A DNA stretch of 64,000 bases from Aquicoccus sp. G2-2 (GTDB lineage Bacteria; Pseudomonadota; Alphaproteobacteria; Rhodobacterales; Rhodobacteraceae). The DNA lies in NCBI RefSeq assembly GCF_034555965.1, contig NZ_JAYDCK010000003.1, positions 124,001 through 188,000 on the forward strand, read 5' to 3'. A model generated the notes under the pieces. That model was not told where the DNA came from. It did no database searches and saw only the letters and a list, made by a program, of their open reading frames with translations. Position 1 is the stretch's first letter. Every line of letters begins with the position of its first letter. Positions 9,134 through 19,298 of this stretch are shown in pieces. The position numbers were made by a program, and so were the translations under genes.

Positions 9134-9466
9134 GGTTTTCTCCGTGATGAGTGGTTTCTTGGCGTCGGGCAACGCGTTACAAGGCCCGAAACTTGGGCGA
9201 TCATACACTTGACCTAGCGGAAAGGAAGCCCCCGATTTTGCGCCCGCCCTGCGGCGCGGCTGAAGCGGCATTGCGGGGGCAGGCCGTCTTCATGGCGACG
9301 GCAAAAGCGTAAGGGGCTTGCCCTTCGATGCGGCTTGGCGCAGTCTTGAGTCGCCGGGCGGGGAACCAATAGGTCCGCCGCCAGCCATATGGGCGCGTCA
9401 AAGCCCGCAGCCCCAAGTGGACAAGGCGAAGATCGGAACCGGAGAGAATATCAGGGAGAGTGCCTT
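9134..9466. other. Intergenic region between divergent ABC and CoxG-type operons
   Basis: 333 bp holding the promoters of two divergent operons. I see no credible gene, strong palindrome or terminator. A purine-rich GGGAG ribosome site lies just before the CoxG start. Confidence 0.6.
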
Positions 9467-9994
9467 ATGAACCTGAGTGATTCCCGAGAGATAGATGCGG
9501 ACCGCGCAACCGTGTGGGCGGCGCTGCTGTCAGCAGAGGTGTTGAAGGAATGCGTGCCCGGTTGCCAGGAGGTGACTGGCACCCCAGAGGACGGCTTTGA
9601 TGCTACCGTGGTGCAGAAGGTCGGGCCGGTAAAAGCCACCTTCAAGGGCACGGTAACAATTTCGGATATGAACGAACCCGACAGCCTGACCCTGAGCGGC
9701 GAGGGCAAGGGCGGAGCGGCGGGCTTTGCCAAGGGCGGTGCCAAGGTTCGGCTGGAGGATGGCGCGGATGGCGGCACGGTGCTGCATTACGATGTCGAAG
9801 CCCGTGTAGGCGGCAAGCTCGCGCAGCTTGGCAGCCGGATTGTCGACGGGTTTGCCAAGAAGATGGCAGATCAGTTCTTCAGCAATTTTCAGGCCGCTGT
9901 TGAAGGCCCGGAGGACGAGAATGACGCCGCCGAAGCAGCCGAGGCCGAAGGCGGTGAGAAAAAGAAAGGCTGGTTCCGGCGAATGGTCGGCTGA
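9467..9994 (+). CDS. CoxG-like SRPBCC-family protein
   Basis: 175 residues. The N-terminal 145 residues match the CoxG/SRPBCC fold: the start DSREIDADRATVWAALLSAE, then CVPGCQEV, GPVKATFKGTV and a C-terminal helix (GGKLAQLGSRIVDGFAKKMA). The last 25 residues are a charged acidic/lysine tail ending WFRRMVG. CoxG proteins anchor or help mature carbon monoxide dehydrogenase-type enzymes at the membrane. First gene of the molybdenum hydroxylase cluster. Start at 9467 chosen for the GGGAG site and family N terminus. Confidence 0.85.
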   Translation: MNLSDSREIDADRATVWAALLSAEVLKECVPGCQEVTGTPEDGFDATVVQKVGPVKATFKGTVTISDMNEPDSLTLSGEGKGGAAGFAKGGAKVRLEDGADGGTVLHYDVEARVGGKLAQLGSRIVDGFAKKMADQFFSNFQAAVEGPEDENDAAEAAEAEGGEKKKGWFRRMVG

Positions 9995-10080
9995 CCCCAT
10001 GTGGTAATTGACGGACCCTGCGGGTCGCCGTGGGCGCGCCGCCAAGAAGTGACGAGACAGACTGAAATAGGGAGGATTTC

Positions 10081-10566
10081 ATGGCAACTGTAACCATCAA
10101 AGTGAACGGCAAGGAAATGTCGGGTCAGGCGGAGGGGCGCACGTTGCTGGCGTCATTCCTGCGCGAGACACTTGGGCTGACCGGCACGCATATTGGCTGT
10201 GACACGGCGCAATGTGGTGCCTGTGTTGTGCATGTGAACGGCAAGGCGGTGAAAAGCTGCAACATGCTGGCACTGGAAGCCGATGGCGCCGAGGTGGCGA
10301 CTATCGAAGGTCAGGCCGATGCGGATGGCACGCTCAACACGCTTCAAGCGGCATTCCAGACCCATCATGGCCTGCAATGCGGGTTTTGCACGCCCGGCAT
10401 GGTGATGTCGGCGGCGGCGCTGTTGAAGGATAACCCCAAGCCCAGTGAAGCGGAGATCCGCAAATACCTGAGTGGGAACCTGTGCCGCTGCACCGGGTAT
10501 CACAACATCATCAAGGCGATCATGGCGGCAAGCGGTCAGGACGTGAGCGCCATCGCGGCGGAATGA
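10081..10566 (+). CDS. Molybdenum hydroxylase small subunit, 2x[2Fe-2S] (CoxS-like)
   Basis: 161 residues. N-terminal plant-type ferredoxin domain with Cys motif [16 protein letters not shown] plus SCNML, and C-terminal all-helical domain with QCGFCTPGM and [11 protein letters not shown], giving eight cysteines for two [2Fe-2S] clusters. It passes electrons from the Mo centre to the FAD subunit. Gene order small-large-medium (S-L-M) differs from form I CO dehydrogenase (M-S-L) and fits form II enzymes. Confidence 0.93.
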   Translation: MATVTIKVNGKEMSGQAEGRTLLASFLRETLGLTGTHIGCDTAQCGACVVHVNGKAVKSCNMLALEADGAEVATIEGQADADGTLNTLQAAFQTHHGLQCGFCTPGMVMSAAALLKDNPKPSEAEIRKYLSGNLCRCTGYHNIIKAIMAASGQDVSAIAAE

Positions 10567-10656
10567 TCAGACGGATGGCGGGGTAAACCCCCGCCCTACG
10601 CGATATGGCAAACGCAGGCCGGGTTTTGTCCCGGCGGACATCAGGGAGGATACGAG

Positions 10657-13018
10657 ATGCCAGCAGATGGAGGCATTGGTGCCGCAACACCGCGGCGCGA
10701 GGATGTGAGGTTCCTGACCGGAGCCGGGAATTACACCGACGATATCAACGTGCATGGGCAAGCTTACGTGCATTTCCTGCGCTCTGACGTGGCGCATGGC
10801 CGGTTGAGCAAGGTGGACACTGCCGCAGCGGCAGGAATGCCGGGCGTGATCCGGGTTTTTACCGGGGCGGATTTCGAAGGTGTGGGCGGTCTGCCCTGTG
10901 GTTGGTGCGTGACCGACAAACATGGTGAACCGATGCAGGAGCCGGCGCATCCGGTGCTGGCGCAGGGCAAGGTGCGCCATGTCGGCGATCCGATTGCCGC
11001 CGTGGTAGCAGAGACGCCCGAGCAGGCGCGCGATGCGGCAGAGGCGATCGAGGTCGACATCGAAGAACTGCCAGCCGTGATCGACATGAAAGCCGCGCTT
11101 AAAGAGGGCGCGCCGAAGGTGCATGACGATCTGACAAGCAATCTTTGCTATGATTGGGGATTTGTGGAGGAAAACAAGGCCGCGGTGGAGGAAGCGTTCC
11201 AGAAGGCCGCGCATGTGACCACGCTTGACCTCAAGAACCAGCGGCTTGTCGCAAACCCGATGGAGCCGCGCGTGGCGGTCGGGGATTACCAGCGCGGCAC
11301 CGGTGACTATACGCTTTATACAACCAGCCAAAACCCGCATGTGATCCGGCTTTTGATGGGGGCGTTCGTGCTTGGTATTCCCGAGCATAAGCTGCGTGTC
11401 GTAGCGCCCGATGTGGGCGGCGGATTTGGCTCGAAAATCTTCCATTACGCGGAAGAGGCATTCTGCACCTTCGCGGCCAAGGCGGTGAATCGCCCGGTGA
11501 AATGGACTGCGAGCCGGTCAGAGGCCTTCATCAGTGATGCGCAGGGGCGCGACCACGTGACGACCATTCAGCTTGCGCTTGATGAGGACAACAACTTCAC
11601 CGCGCTGCGCACCGATACACATGCGAATATGGGCGCATATCTTTCCACCTTCGCGCCATCGGTGCCGACATGGCTGCATGGCACGCTGATGGCGGGGAAT
11701 TACAAGACGCCGCTGATCTATGTGAATGTGAAGGCGGTGTTTACCAACACCGTGCCGGTGGATGCCTATCGCGGCGCCGGGCGCCCGGAGGCGAGTTATC
11801 AGCTTGAGCGGGTGGTAGATAAAGCGGCGCGTGAGCTTGGGGTCGATCCGATCGCGCTCAGGCGGCAGAACTTTATCACCGAGTTTCCCTATGCCACGCC
11901 GGTTGCGGTTGAATATGATACCGGCAACTATCCGGGCACTATGGACGCGCTGGAAAAGATGGCTGATCTTTCCGGGTTTGCCGCACGGCGTGCGGAAAGC
12001 GAGAAACGCGGCAAGCTGCGCGGGCTTGGCGTGAACTGCTATATCGAAGCCTGCGGCATCGCGCCGTCGCATCTTGTCGGGCAGCTTGGCGCGCGGGCAG
12101 GGCTTTATGAAAGCGCCACCGTTCGGGTGAATGCGACGGGCGGTATCGTGGTGATGACCGGCTCGCACAGCCACGGGCAGGGCCACGAGACGACCTTCCC
12201 GCAAGTGATTGCCGACATGATCGGGATTGATGCCTCAATGGTGGAGATCGAGCATGGCGATACCGCCAACACGCCGATGGGTATGGGCACTTATGGCTCA
12301 CGCTCCTTGGCTGTGGGGGAGTGCCATGGTGCGCGCTGCCGAAAAGGTGATTAACAAGGCCAAGAAGATTGCCGCGCATCTGATGGAGGCCGCCGAGGCC
12401 GATATCGAGTTGAAGGACGGGCAATTCAGCGTGGCGGGCACCGATAAATCGGTGGCTTGGGGGGATGTGACGTTGGCGGCGTATGTGCCGCATAACTACC
12501 CTCTGGAAGAGCTTGAACCGGGGTTGGAGGAAACCGCGTTTTACGATCCCAGCAACTTCACCTATCCATCGGGTGCCTATGCCTGTGAAGTCGAGGTTGA
12601 CCCCGAAACCGGCAAGGTTGAGATCTGCCGTTTTGCGGCGGCGGATGATTTTGGCAACATCATCAACCCGATGGTTGTTGAGGGCCAGGTCCATGGCGGG
12701 ATCGGCCAGGGGATCGGGCAGGCATTGCTGGAAAACTGCGTCTATGATGATAACGGCCAGCTTTTGAGCGCGTCGTTCATGGATTACGCGATGCCACGGG
12801 CCGATGATCTGCCGTTCTATTCGGTGGATCATTCCAGCCAGACGCCGTGCACTCATAACCCGCTGGGCGTGAAAGGCTGTGGCGAGGCAGGTGCGATCGG
12901 GTCACCGCCGACGGTTGTTAATGCGGTTGTCGATGCGTTGCAGTCGGGGGGGCATGACGTGACGCATATTGATATGCCCGTAAGCCCGGCGCGTGTTTGG
13001 GAAGCGATGCAAGGGTGA
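10657..13018 (+). pseudogene. Molybdenum hydroxylase large subunit, form II CoxL-like, frameshifted
   Basis: Two frames give one protein of about 786-787 residues. The first frame holds [16 protein letters not shown] and the active-site loop AYRGAGR, which is the form II signature (form I CO dehydrogenases have AYxCSFR). The second, from about 12325, holds [25 protein letters not shown] and GVKGCGEAG with the catalytic Glu. The frame changes at a run of five G (12315-12319): two bases missing, or one extra. Conserved motifs are intact on both sides. Start ATG follows GGGAGGA. Form II substrates are mostly unknown, so calling it CO dehydrogenase is not justified. Confidence 0.85.
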
Positions 13019-13112
13019 GAGCGGCGGGACCGGGGGCCAGCCCCCGGACCCCGGGATATTTCTGGCAAAATGAAGCAGGGGCGAGCGCCCGGCGCTTCAG
13101 GAGGACAAGACA

Positions 13113-13892
13113 ATGTATGCATTCGATTTTGAGAAACCGGCCAGTGTGGCTGATGCGGTGGCGGCGCTGAAGGATGACGAGGCGCAGCCACTGGGCGGGG
13201 GGCAGACCCTTATCCCGACGTTGAAGCAACGGTTGGCGGCACCATCGAAGCTGGTCTCGTTGAGCGGGATTGCCGAGATGAAGGGAATTTCGCGTGACGG
13301 CGATACGTTGGTGATTGGCGGCGGGACAACCCATGCCGAAGTGGCCGCTGACGGGACCATCGCGGCGCTGTCGGCGCTGGCCGGTAATATTGGCGACCCG
13401 GCGGTGCGCAATCGCGGCACCATCGGTGGCAGTCTGGCCAATAACGACCCGGCAGCGGATTATCCGGCGGCGGCGCTGGCGCTGGGCGCGACTATCGTGA
13501 CCAACGCGCGTGAAATCGCGGCGGATGATTTTTTCACCGGCCTGTTTGAAACGGCGCTGGAGGAAGGCGAGATCATTACCGCGGTGAAGTTTCCGGTTCC
13601 CGAGGCGGCGAATTATCAGAAATTCGAGCAGCCTGCCTCGCGCTTTGCACTGGTTGGGGTGTTTGCGGCCAAGAGCGGCGGTGGTGCGCGGGTGGCAGTG
13701 ACGGGGGCCAGCGAAGACGGCGTCTTCCGTTGGGCCGATGCCGAAGCGGCGCTGGCGGGTGGTTTCTCGGTGGGCGCGCTTGACGGTATGGCCCCTGCGG
13801 CGGATGGGATGATTTCCGATCTCCATGGCAGTGCGGCATACCGCGCACATCTGGTTGGTGTGATGGCCCGGCGCGCCGTCGAGGCGGCCTGA
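13113..13892 (+). CDS. Molybdenum hydroxylase FAD-binding medium subunit (CoxM-like)
   Basis: 259 residues, slightly shorter than many CoxM proteins. FAD-binding motifs GGGQTLIP (about 29-36) and TIGGSLANNDPAADYPA (about 107-123) are clear, with a C-terminal CO_deh_flav_C-like part. It carries electrons from the iron-sulfur subunit to quinone or another acceptor. Preceded by AGGAGG at the expected spacing and followed by a strong terminator, so it ends the operon. Confidence 0.92.
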   Translation: MYAFDFEKPASVADAVAALKDDEAQPLGGGQTLIPTLKQRLAAPSKLVSLSGIAEMKGISRDGDTLVIGGGTTHAEVAADGTIAALSALAGNIGDPAVRNRGTIGGSLANNDPAADYPAAALALGATIVTNAREIAADDFFTGLFETALEEGEIITAVKFPVPEAANYQKFEQPASRFALVGVFAAKSGGGARVAVTGASEDGVFRWADAEAALAGGFSVGALDGMAPAADGMISDLHGSAAYRAHLVGVMARRAVEAA

Positions 13893-13915
13893 GCGGTGTG
13901 ACAGTTGATGAATTG

Positions 13916-13943
13916 AAAGCCCTCGCTCATGCGGGGGCTTTTT
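13916..13943 (+). terminator. Rho-independent terminator after CoxM
   Basis: AAAGCCCTCGC (13916-13926) pairs with GCGGGGGCTTT (13931-13941) with one T-G wobble and a TCAT loop; two more T follow, giving a run of five T from 13939 to 13943. Confidence 0.85.
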
Positions 13944-14224
13944 CATGCAGGTGACGCGGCGTGGGGGTGCGGCGTTTCTTCAGGTCAACGATATTTTAAT
14001 TGACCGGCCGGACGGTTTAAGCGAACAATTGAATTTGCGGCGGGCGTATCGGATTTGCCTATGACCCGCTTGTGGGGATGAGTTTTTTGTGCGCTTGAAG
14101 GTTTACTAGTTAAACATTAAGCGGTATGTATGCTTACCAGTTTGCGCCGCACGGGTAATGGCCCCGTGAAGGTTAAGGGATGCGGTGCCCCGTCAAGGCG
14201 GCACCGGGGGAGGGGAAGCCTGCG
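13944..14224. other. Intergenic region before maiA
   Basis: With the terminator, the CoxM-maiA gap is 332 bp. The remaining part is relatively AT-rich around 13985-14125 and probably holds the promoter for maiA and the TRAP genes. No small gene or RNA is recognisable. Confidence 0.5.
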
Positions 14225-14869
14225 ATGATCTTGCACGGATATTTCCGGTCGTCTTCGGCCTATCGTTGCCGTATCGCATTCAACATCAAGGGGCTGGACT
14301 GTGAGTTCCGGCAAGTGCATCTGAAGTCCGGGGCGCAGAGAGAGGCCGCTTACAAGGCGCTCAATCCGCAGATGCTGGTGCCGACACTGGAGACTGATAC
14401 GGGCGAGCGGCTGACTCAATCGCTGGCTATCATCGAATGGTTGGACGAGACACACCCGGCATCGCCGTTACTGTCGCGCGATCCGTTGACCCGTGCGCGT
14501 GAGCGTGCCTTCGCGCAGGTGATTGCTTGCGAAGTCCATCCGCTGCAAAATCTTCGGGTGTTGAAATATATCACCAACGAGCTGGGGGCCGATGAGAGCC
14601 AGAAATCCGCCTGGCTTTCGCGCTGGCTGACCGATGGTCTGGAGGCCTGCGAGGGCTTGTTGGCGGCGCGGCCCGTGACCGCCGATTTCTGCTATGGCGA
14701 AGCGCCGGGGCTTGCCGATATTTGCCTGGTGCCGCAGGTTTTCTCGGCGCAACGCTTCGGGGTCAACATAAGGCACCTGCCGTTGGTGAATGCGATATAT
14801 GATAGATGTATGGCACTGCCCGCTTTCGATGCGGCGCGGCCACAGAACCAGCCTGATTTCGAGGCATAG
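14225..14869 (+). CDS. maiA: Maleylacetoacetate isomerase (zeta-class glutathione S-transferase)
   Basis: 214 residues from the ATG at 14225. The zeta GST motif appears as GYFRSSSAYRCRIAFN near residues 5-20 (usually SSCSWRVRIAL), with VPTLE and SLAIIEWLDE for glutathione binding, and a C-terminal helical domain with ADICLVPQVFSAQRF. It isomerises maleylacetoacetate (or maleylpyruvate) with glutathione in tyrosine, homogentisate or gentisate breakdown. No homogentisate pathway genes are nearby. The lone location between the hydroxylase cluster and a TRAP system may mean it serves an aromatic or cyclic substrate imported here. Confidence 0.88.
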   Translation: MILHGYFRSSSAYRCRIAFNIKGLDCEFRQVHLKSGAQREAAYKALNPQMLVPTLETDTGERLTQSLAIIEWLDETHPASPLLSRDPLTRARERAFAQVIACEVHPLQNLRVLKYITNELGADESQKSAWLSRWLTDGLEACEGLLAARPVTADFCYGEAPGLADICLVPQVFSAQRFGVNIRHLPLVNAIYDRCMALPAFDAARPQNQPDFEA

Positions 14870-14919
14870 ACAGACGTGCGGACAAAGAACAAAAAATACC
14901 GACATTGGGAGACGTCAAA

Positions 14920-15963
14920 TTGACACTGACAAGAACAATCCTGCGCGGGGTTGCCGCCGCTGCGCTGATCGCAGCAAGCGCGCTGGCCGCAGGCGCACAG
15001 GACGTAACACTGAAGCTGCACCAATTCCTGCCGGCACAGGCCAATGTGCCGAAAAAGGTGCTCGATGTCTGGGCTGACAAAGTTGAGAAAGACAGCGGCG
15101 GGCGGATCAAGATTGATCGCTATCCTTCGATGCAGTTGGGCGGTACGCCGCCGGAGTTGATTGATCAGGCAATCGACGGGGTGGCCGATATCGTTTGGTC
15201 GGTCAATGGGTTCACGCCGGGGCGTTTTCCGCGCACCGAGGTGTTTGAATTGCCATTCATGGTGAAGGATGCGCGGGCCGCCTCTTATGCCTATCGCAAG
15301 ATGCTTGATGAGCATATGAAGGACACCGACTTCAAGGATGTGCATGTTTTGGGTGCGTGGCTGCACGGGCCGGGGATGCTGCACACCAAGGAGCCTGTGA
15401 CCAAACCGGAAGATCTTAACGGGATGAAAATTCGTGGTGGGTCGCGGATGGTCAACCAGTTGCTTGAGATTCTGGGGGCGACGCCGGTTGGTTTGCCGGT
15501 GACGGAAATCCCGAGCGCGCTTTCCAAGGGTGTGATCGACGGGACAACGATCCCGTGGGAGGTGACCGGCTCGCTCAAGGTGCCGGAGTTAGTGCATAAC
15601 CATACCGAGTTCGAAGGCCCGGCGATTTATGATCTGACCTTCGTGATGGCGATGAATAAGGCGAAATATGAAAGCCTGCCAGATGACCTCAAGAAGGTGA
15701 TCGACGACAATTCGGGGCTTGATTTCTCGGTGTTTGCAGGGGGTGTGATGCAAGACAGTGATGCTCCGGCGCGGCAAGTGGCGGTTGACATGGGCAACAA
15801 CATCATCACCATTTCCGCCGAGGACGCGAAGAAATGGCAGGCGTTGGCGCAACCGATCTATGCAAAGTGGCTGGCCGATATGAAATCGAAAGGGATCGAC
15901 GGTCAGGCGCTGATTGACGAGGCACATAAGCTAATGGACGAATATGAAGCCGAGCATCAATAA
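14920..15963 (+). CDS. TRAP transporter substrate-binding protein (DctP family), first tandem copy
   Basis: 347 residues from a TTG start at 14920, chosen because GGGAG lies nine bases upstream, as before the ATG of the next gene. Signal peptide ends ALAAGAQD. DctP fold: VTLKLHQFLPAQANVPKKVL, YPSMQLGG, GVADIVWSV, PGRFPRTEVFELPF, GATPVGLPVTEIPSAL and the conserved Arg in MKIRGGSR. It captures an organic acid in the periplasm for the DctQM permease. Closely similar to the following gene along the whole length, so the two are a tandem duplication. Confidence 0.92.
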   Translation: MTLTRTILRGVAAAALIAASALAAGAQDVTLKLHQFLPAQANVPKKVLDVWADKVEKDSGGRIKIDRYPSMQLGGTPPELIDQAIDGVADIVWSVNGFTPGRFPRTEVFELPFMVKDARAASYAYRKMLDEHMKDTDFKDVHVLGAWLHGPGMLHTKEPVTKPEDLNGMKIRGGSRMVNQLLEILGATPVGLPVTEIPSALSKGVIDGTTIPWEVTGSLKVPELVHNHTEFEGPAIYDLTFVMAMNKAKYESLPDDLKKVIDDNSGLDFSVFAGGVMQDSDAPARQVAVDMGNNIITISAEDAKKWQALAQPIYAKWLADMKSKGIDGQALIDEAHKLMDEYEAEHQ

Positions 15964-16112
15964 AGCCGTGCGCGACCCGCAATTGGGCAAACCGCGCAAG
16001 TCCGGCGTTGATAGCTGGGTTTGCCCGATACGACGAGAGACTTGATAAAAAGCAGAACACAGCCGGAAAAAGCCGGCCATGACAAGACCACCTAACAAAA
16101 GGGAGACTACAG

Positions 16113-17150
16113 ATGATTACCAAACGCAAACTTATCGGTCTGGCGGCCGGGGCGGCGATGGCGGCCGGGATGAGCCCTGGCATCGCTGTGGCACAGGACG
16201 TGACGCTGAAGCTGCACCAATTCCTGCCAGCGCAGGCGAATGTGCCCAAGCTGGTGCTGGCCCCGTGGGCAAAGCGCGTGGAGGAAGCCTCTAAGGGCAA
16301 GATCAAGATTGATCTCTACCCCTCGATGCAGCTTGGCGGCAAGCCACCGGAACTGGCTGATCAGGTGAAGGACGGGGTTGCCGATATCGTCTGGACCGTG
16401 CTGGGCTATACGCCGGGCCGCTTCCCGCAAGCGGAAGTGTTTGAACTGCCCTTCATGATGAGCAACGCCGAGGACACAAGCCGTGCCTATTGGCAATATG
16501 CGCAAGCCAACATGATGGATACCGATTTCAAGGATTATAAAATTCTTGCTGTCTGGGTGCATGGACCGGGTCTTATTCACTCGAACAAGCCGGTTCGGGT
16601 GCCTGCGGACCTCAACGGGATGAAGCTGCGCGCGCCGACGCGGATCATCACCAAGATGCTTTCGGAACTGGGGGCAACACCGGTCGGTATGCCGGTGCCT
16701 GCGATTCCAGAAGCCTTGTCGAAAGGCGTTATTGATGGCGCGGTGATCCCGTGGGAAGTGACGGGCGCGCTCAAGGTGCAGGAACTGGTGCATAATCACA
16801 CCGAATTCCCCGGTCATTCTCTTTACACCACGGCCTTCGTGCTGGCGATGAACAAGGAGAAATTCGACAGCCTTTCGCAAGAGTTGAAAGACGCGATTGA
16901 TAGCCAGTCGGGTGAAGATTTCTCGGCGCTGGCAGGCAAACTGCAAGCTTCAGGAGATGCGCCACAGCGTGCGAAAGCGGTCGAGATGGGTAACAACATC
17001 ATCGAGTTGACGCCTGATGAGATTCAGCAGTGGATTGACGCATCTTCCAAGGTTGCGCCGGAATGGGCCAAGGAAATGGACGCCAAAGGCTTTGATGGGC
17101 AGGCGCTTCTTGATCAGGCCAGGGCGCTAATCAAGAAAAACACGAAGTAA
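16113..17150 (+). CDS. TRAP transporter substrate-binding protein (DctP family), second tandem copy
   Basis: 345 residues. Signal peptide ends GIAVAQD. Same fold and most of the same motifs as the upstream copy (LHQFLPAQANVPKLVL, PGRFPQAEVFELPF, IPWEVTGALKVQELVHNHTE). The stretch around the ligand Arg differs (MKLRAPTR against MKIRGGSR), as do GMPVPAIPEAL against GLPVTEIPSAL and the C-terminal third. This suggests two binding proteins with related but different ligands feeding one permease. Preceded by AAAGGGAG seven bases before the ATG. Confidence 0.92.
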   Translation: MITKRKLIGLAAGAAMAAGMSPGIAVAQDVTLKLHQFLPAQANVPKLVLAPWAKRVEEASKGKIKIDLYPSMQLGGKPPELADQVKDGVADIVWTVLGYTPGRFPQAEVFELPFMMSNAEDTSRAYWQYAQANMMDTDFKDYKILAVWVHGPGLIHSNKPVRVPADLNGMKLRAPTRIITKMLSELGATPVGMPVPAIPEALSKGVIDGAVIPWEVTGALKVQELVHNHTEFPGHSLYTTAFVLAMNKEKFDSLSQELKDAIDSQSGEDFSALAGKLQASGDAPQRAKAVEMGNNIIELTPDEIQQWIDASSKVAPEWAKEMDAKGFDGQALLDQARALIKKNTK

Positions 17151-17160
17151 GCGAAAATTG

Positions 17161-17191
17161 AACTGGCTGCGAGAATTCCTCGCAGCCAGTT
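17161..17191 (+). terminator. 13-bp perfect hairpin between TRAP binding protein and permease genes
   Basis: AACTGGCTGCGAG (17161-17173) and its exact complement CTCGCAGCCAGTT (17179-17191) flank an AATTC loop. There is almost no T-run after it. Placed ten bases after the second dctP stop, it probably stabilises the binding-protein message and reduces read-through to dctQM. Confidence 0.65.
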
Positions 17192-17261
17192 TGTATCAAG
17201 CAAGAATGAAACCGGCGGCACAAACAGGCCGGAAACATGCGACAAAAGGGAAGGGCCGGCC

Positions 17262-17849
17262 ATGTGGGTACACCGCCTGATGATGTCTCTGGCGCGATTG
17301 ATGGCGATCCTCGGCGGAGTGGTGCTTGTGGCGCTGGTCTTGCTGATCTGCGTTTCTGTTCTGGGGCGCGGGATCAACACGTTTTTGCACTGGGATGAGA
17401 TGCAGGCATTCATGCCGCTGCTGTCCGAGCGCCTCCTAGCCACGGGTGTCGGTCCCATCTTGGGGGACTATGAACTTGTGCAGGCCGGAATTGCCTTTTC
17501 GATCTTCGCTTTCATGCCGCTATGTCAGATCACGGCTGGCCATGCCTCGGTTGATATTTTCACGGCAAAGCTGCCGCGCCAGGTAAACCGCTTCATTCAG
17601 CTTGTGGTGGAGATCGCCTTTGCCGCGGTACTGGTCTTGATCGCTTGGCGGCTGTTTGCCGGGATGGAAGCAAAGCGCGGCTACAATGAAACGAGCTTCT
17701 TGCTGCAGTTCCCGATCTGGTGGGCTTACGGGCTCAGCTTCGTGGCCTCGGTGATGGCAGCAATCGTGGGGGTTTATATGGCATTTGTCCGGATAGTCGA
17801 GTTCGCCGTGCGGCGCACGATCATCGAAAGTGCGGAGGTGGAGCTTTGA
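17262..17849 (+). CDS. TRAP transporter small permease (DctQ family)
   Basis: 195 residues with four membrane helices, somewhat longer than minimal DctQ. Motifs include the first helix LVALVLLICVSVLGRGINTF, and GHASVDIFTAKLP before the third helix. It scaffolds the large permease. Its TGA overlaps the TTG start of dctM. Confidence 0.9.
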   Translation: MWVHRLMMSLARLMAILGGVVLVALVLLICVSVLGRGINTFLHWDEMQAFMPLLSERLLATGVGPILGDYELVQAGIAFSIFAFMPLCQITAGHASVDIFTAKLPRQVNRFIQLVVEIAFAAVLVLIAWRLFAGMEAKRGYNETSFLLQFPIWWAYGLSFVASVMAAIVGVYMAFVRIVEFAVRRTIIESAEVEL

Positions 17850-19166
17850 GCAACTTTGAAATCGGGCTGCTGTCATTTCCGGTTCTGATCGGATTGATTT
17901 TTATGCGGGTGCCGATCGGGCTCTCGATGTTTCTTGTCGGCATGTTCGGGCTTGAGATGGTCACCGGCGGCTGGAACAATGTGTTGTCCAAGCTGAAGAC
18001 GGAAACTTATTCCACCTTCTCGTCCTACTCGCTTTCTATCGTGCCAATGTTCCTGCTGATGGGGCATTTTGCAACGCTGGGCGGGATGTCTACCTCGCTT
18101 TTCAAAGCCGGGGAAAGCTGGCTCGGGCACAGGCGTGGCGGTGTTGCCATGGCCGCCGTTGGTGCTTGTGCGGGGTTCGGCGCGATCTGCGGTTCCTCAC
18201 TGGCCACGGCGGCGACGATGAGCCAGGTCGCCTTGCCGGAACTGCGCCGCTATGGCTATTCCGGGGTTCTCTACCGCCACGCTGGCGGCAGGTGGCACAT
18301 TGGGCATTCTGATCCCGCCCTCGGTGATCTTGGTGATCTATGCAATCCTGACCGAACAGAATATCGCCAAGCTGTTCATGGCGGCGTTTATTCCCGGTGT
18401 GCTGGCGGCTGTTGGTTACATGATCACCATCTCGATCTATGTGCGCATTCATCCCGATGCGGCGGGCACGCGCCCACCGATGCCCTATTCCGAACGGTTC
18501 CGGGCGCTGATTGACGTCTGGCCGGTGCTGCTGGTGTTCCTGCTGGTGGTGGGCGGTATCTATCTTGGCTGGTTCACCCCCACGGAAGGCGCCGCAGTCG
18601 GCGCGTTGGGAACTGGCTTCATTGCGCTTTTGAACGGCGGTCTGACAGGTGGAACGCTGGTTGAAAGTTTCCTTGCCACCGGGCGGTCAACCGCGATGAT
18701 CTTTTTCATCGTGCTGGGGGCCGGGTTCTACAATGGCTTTCTGGCGCTGACGCAGGTGCCGCAGAATTTGGCGGAATGGGTCACCAGTCTGGGCTATAGT
18801 CCTTGGGTGATCCTGTCGATTATCCTGCTGCTCTATCTGGTATTTGGGTGCGTGATGGACAGCCTGTCGATGATCTTGCTGACCATCCCGATCTTCTTCC
18901 CGATCATCAGCACGCTTGATTTCGGGCTGACGCTTGAGGAAACCGCGATCTGGTTCGGGATCATCGTGCTGATTGTGGTGGAGGTCGGGTTGATAACGCC
19001 ACCCGTGGGGATGAACCTGTTTGTAATCAACTCGATGGACCGGACCACCCCGATCGTTGAGACGTACCGCGCGGTCATGTACTTTGTGGCTTCCGATGTC
19101 GTTCGCGTCGTGCTGCTGGTGGCGTTCCCGCCGATCACGCTCTACCTCATCAGGGTGCTGAACTAG
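17846..19166 (+). pseudogene. TRAP transporter large permease (DctM family), frameshifted
   Basis: Translation from a TTG at 17846 (GGAGG seven bases upstream, overlapping the dctQ stop) gives NFEIGLLSFPVLIGLIFMRV to SLATAATMSQVALPELRRYG. The frame is then lost at GGGG around 18264-18267 and resumes as FSTATLAAGGTLGILIPPS, continuing to the normal C terminus LITPPVGMNLFVI. Two bases missing or one extra explains it (1321 bp; 1323 would give 440 residues, the usual length). All membrane segments and the IPPS motif are present, so it may be a working gene with a sequence error. Confidence 0.82.
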
Positions 19167-19177
19167 CGCTACAAACT

Positions 19178-19208
19178 TGCCGCGGGCCGCCCCAAGGCCC
19201 GCGGCAAT
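19178..19208 (+). terminator. 12-bp perfect inverted repeat after dctM
   Basis: TTGCCGCGGGCC (19178-19189) and GGCCCGCGGCAA (19197-19208) flank a seven-base loop. It starts twelve bases after the dctM stop. No T-tract follows, but the very GC-rich stem is likely to end or stabilise the TRAP transcript. Confidence 0.6.
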
Positions 19209-19298
19209 CCTGCGAGGATTTTGCGCCCCCAAGACGGTGACATTGCTTCGCGCGAGGCATAGGCTCTGCCCAACCCGACCAAAGTCGCGAGGACGCTG

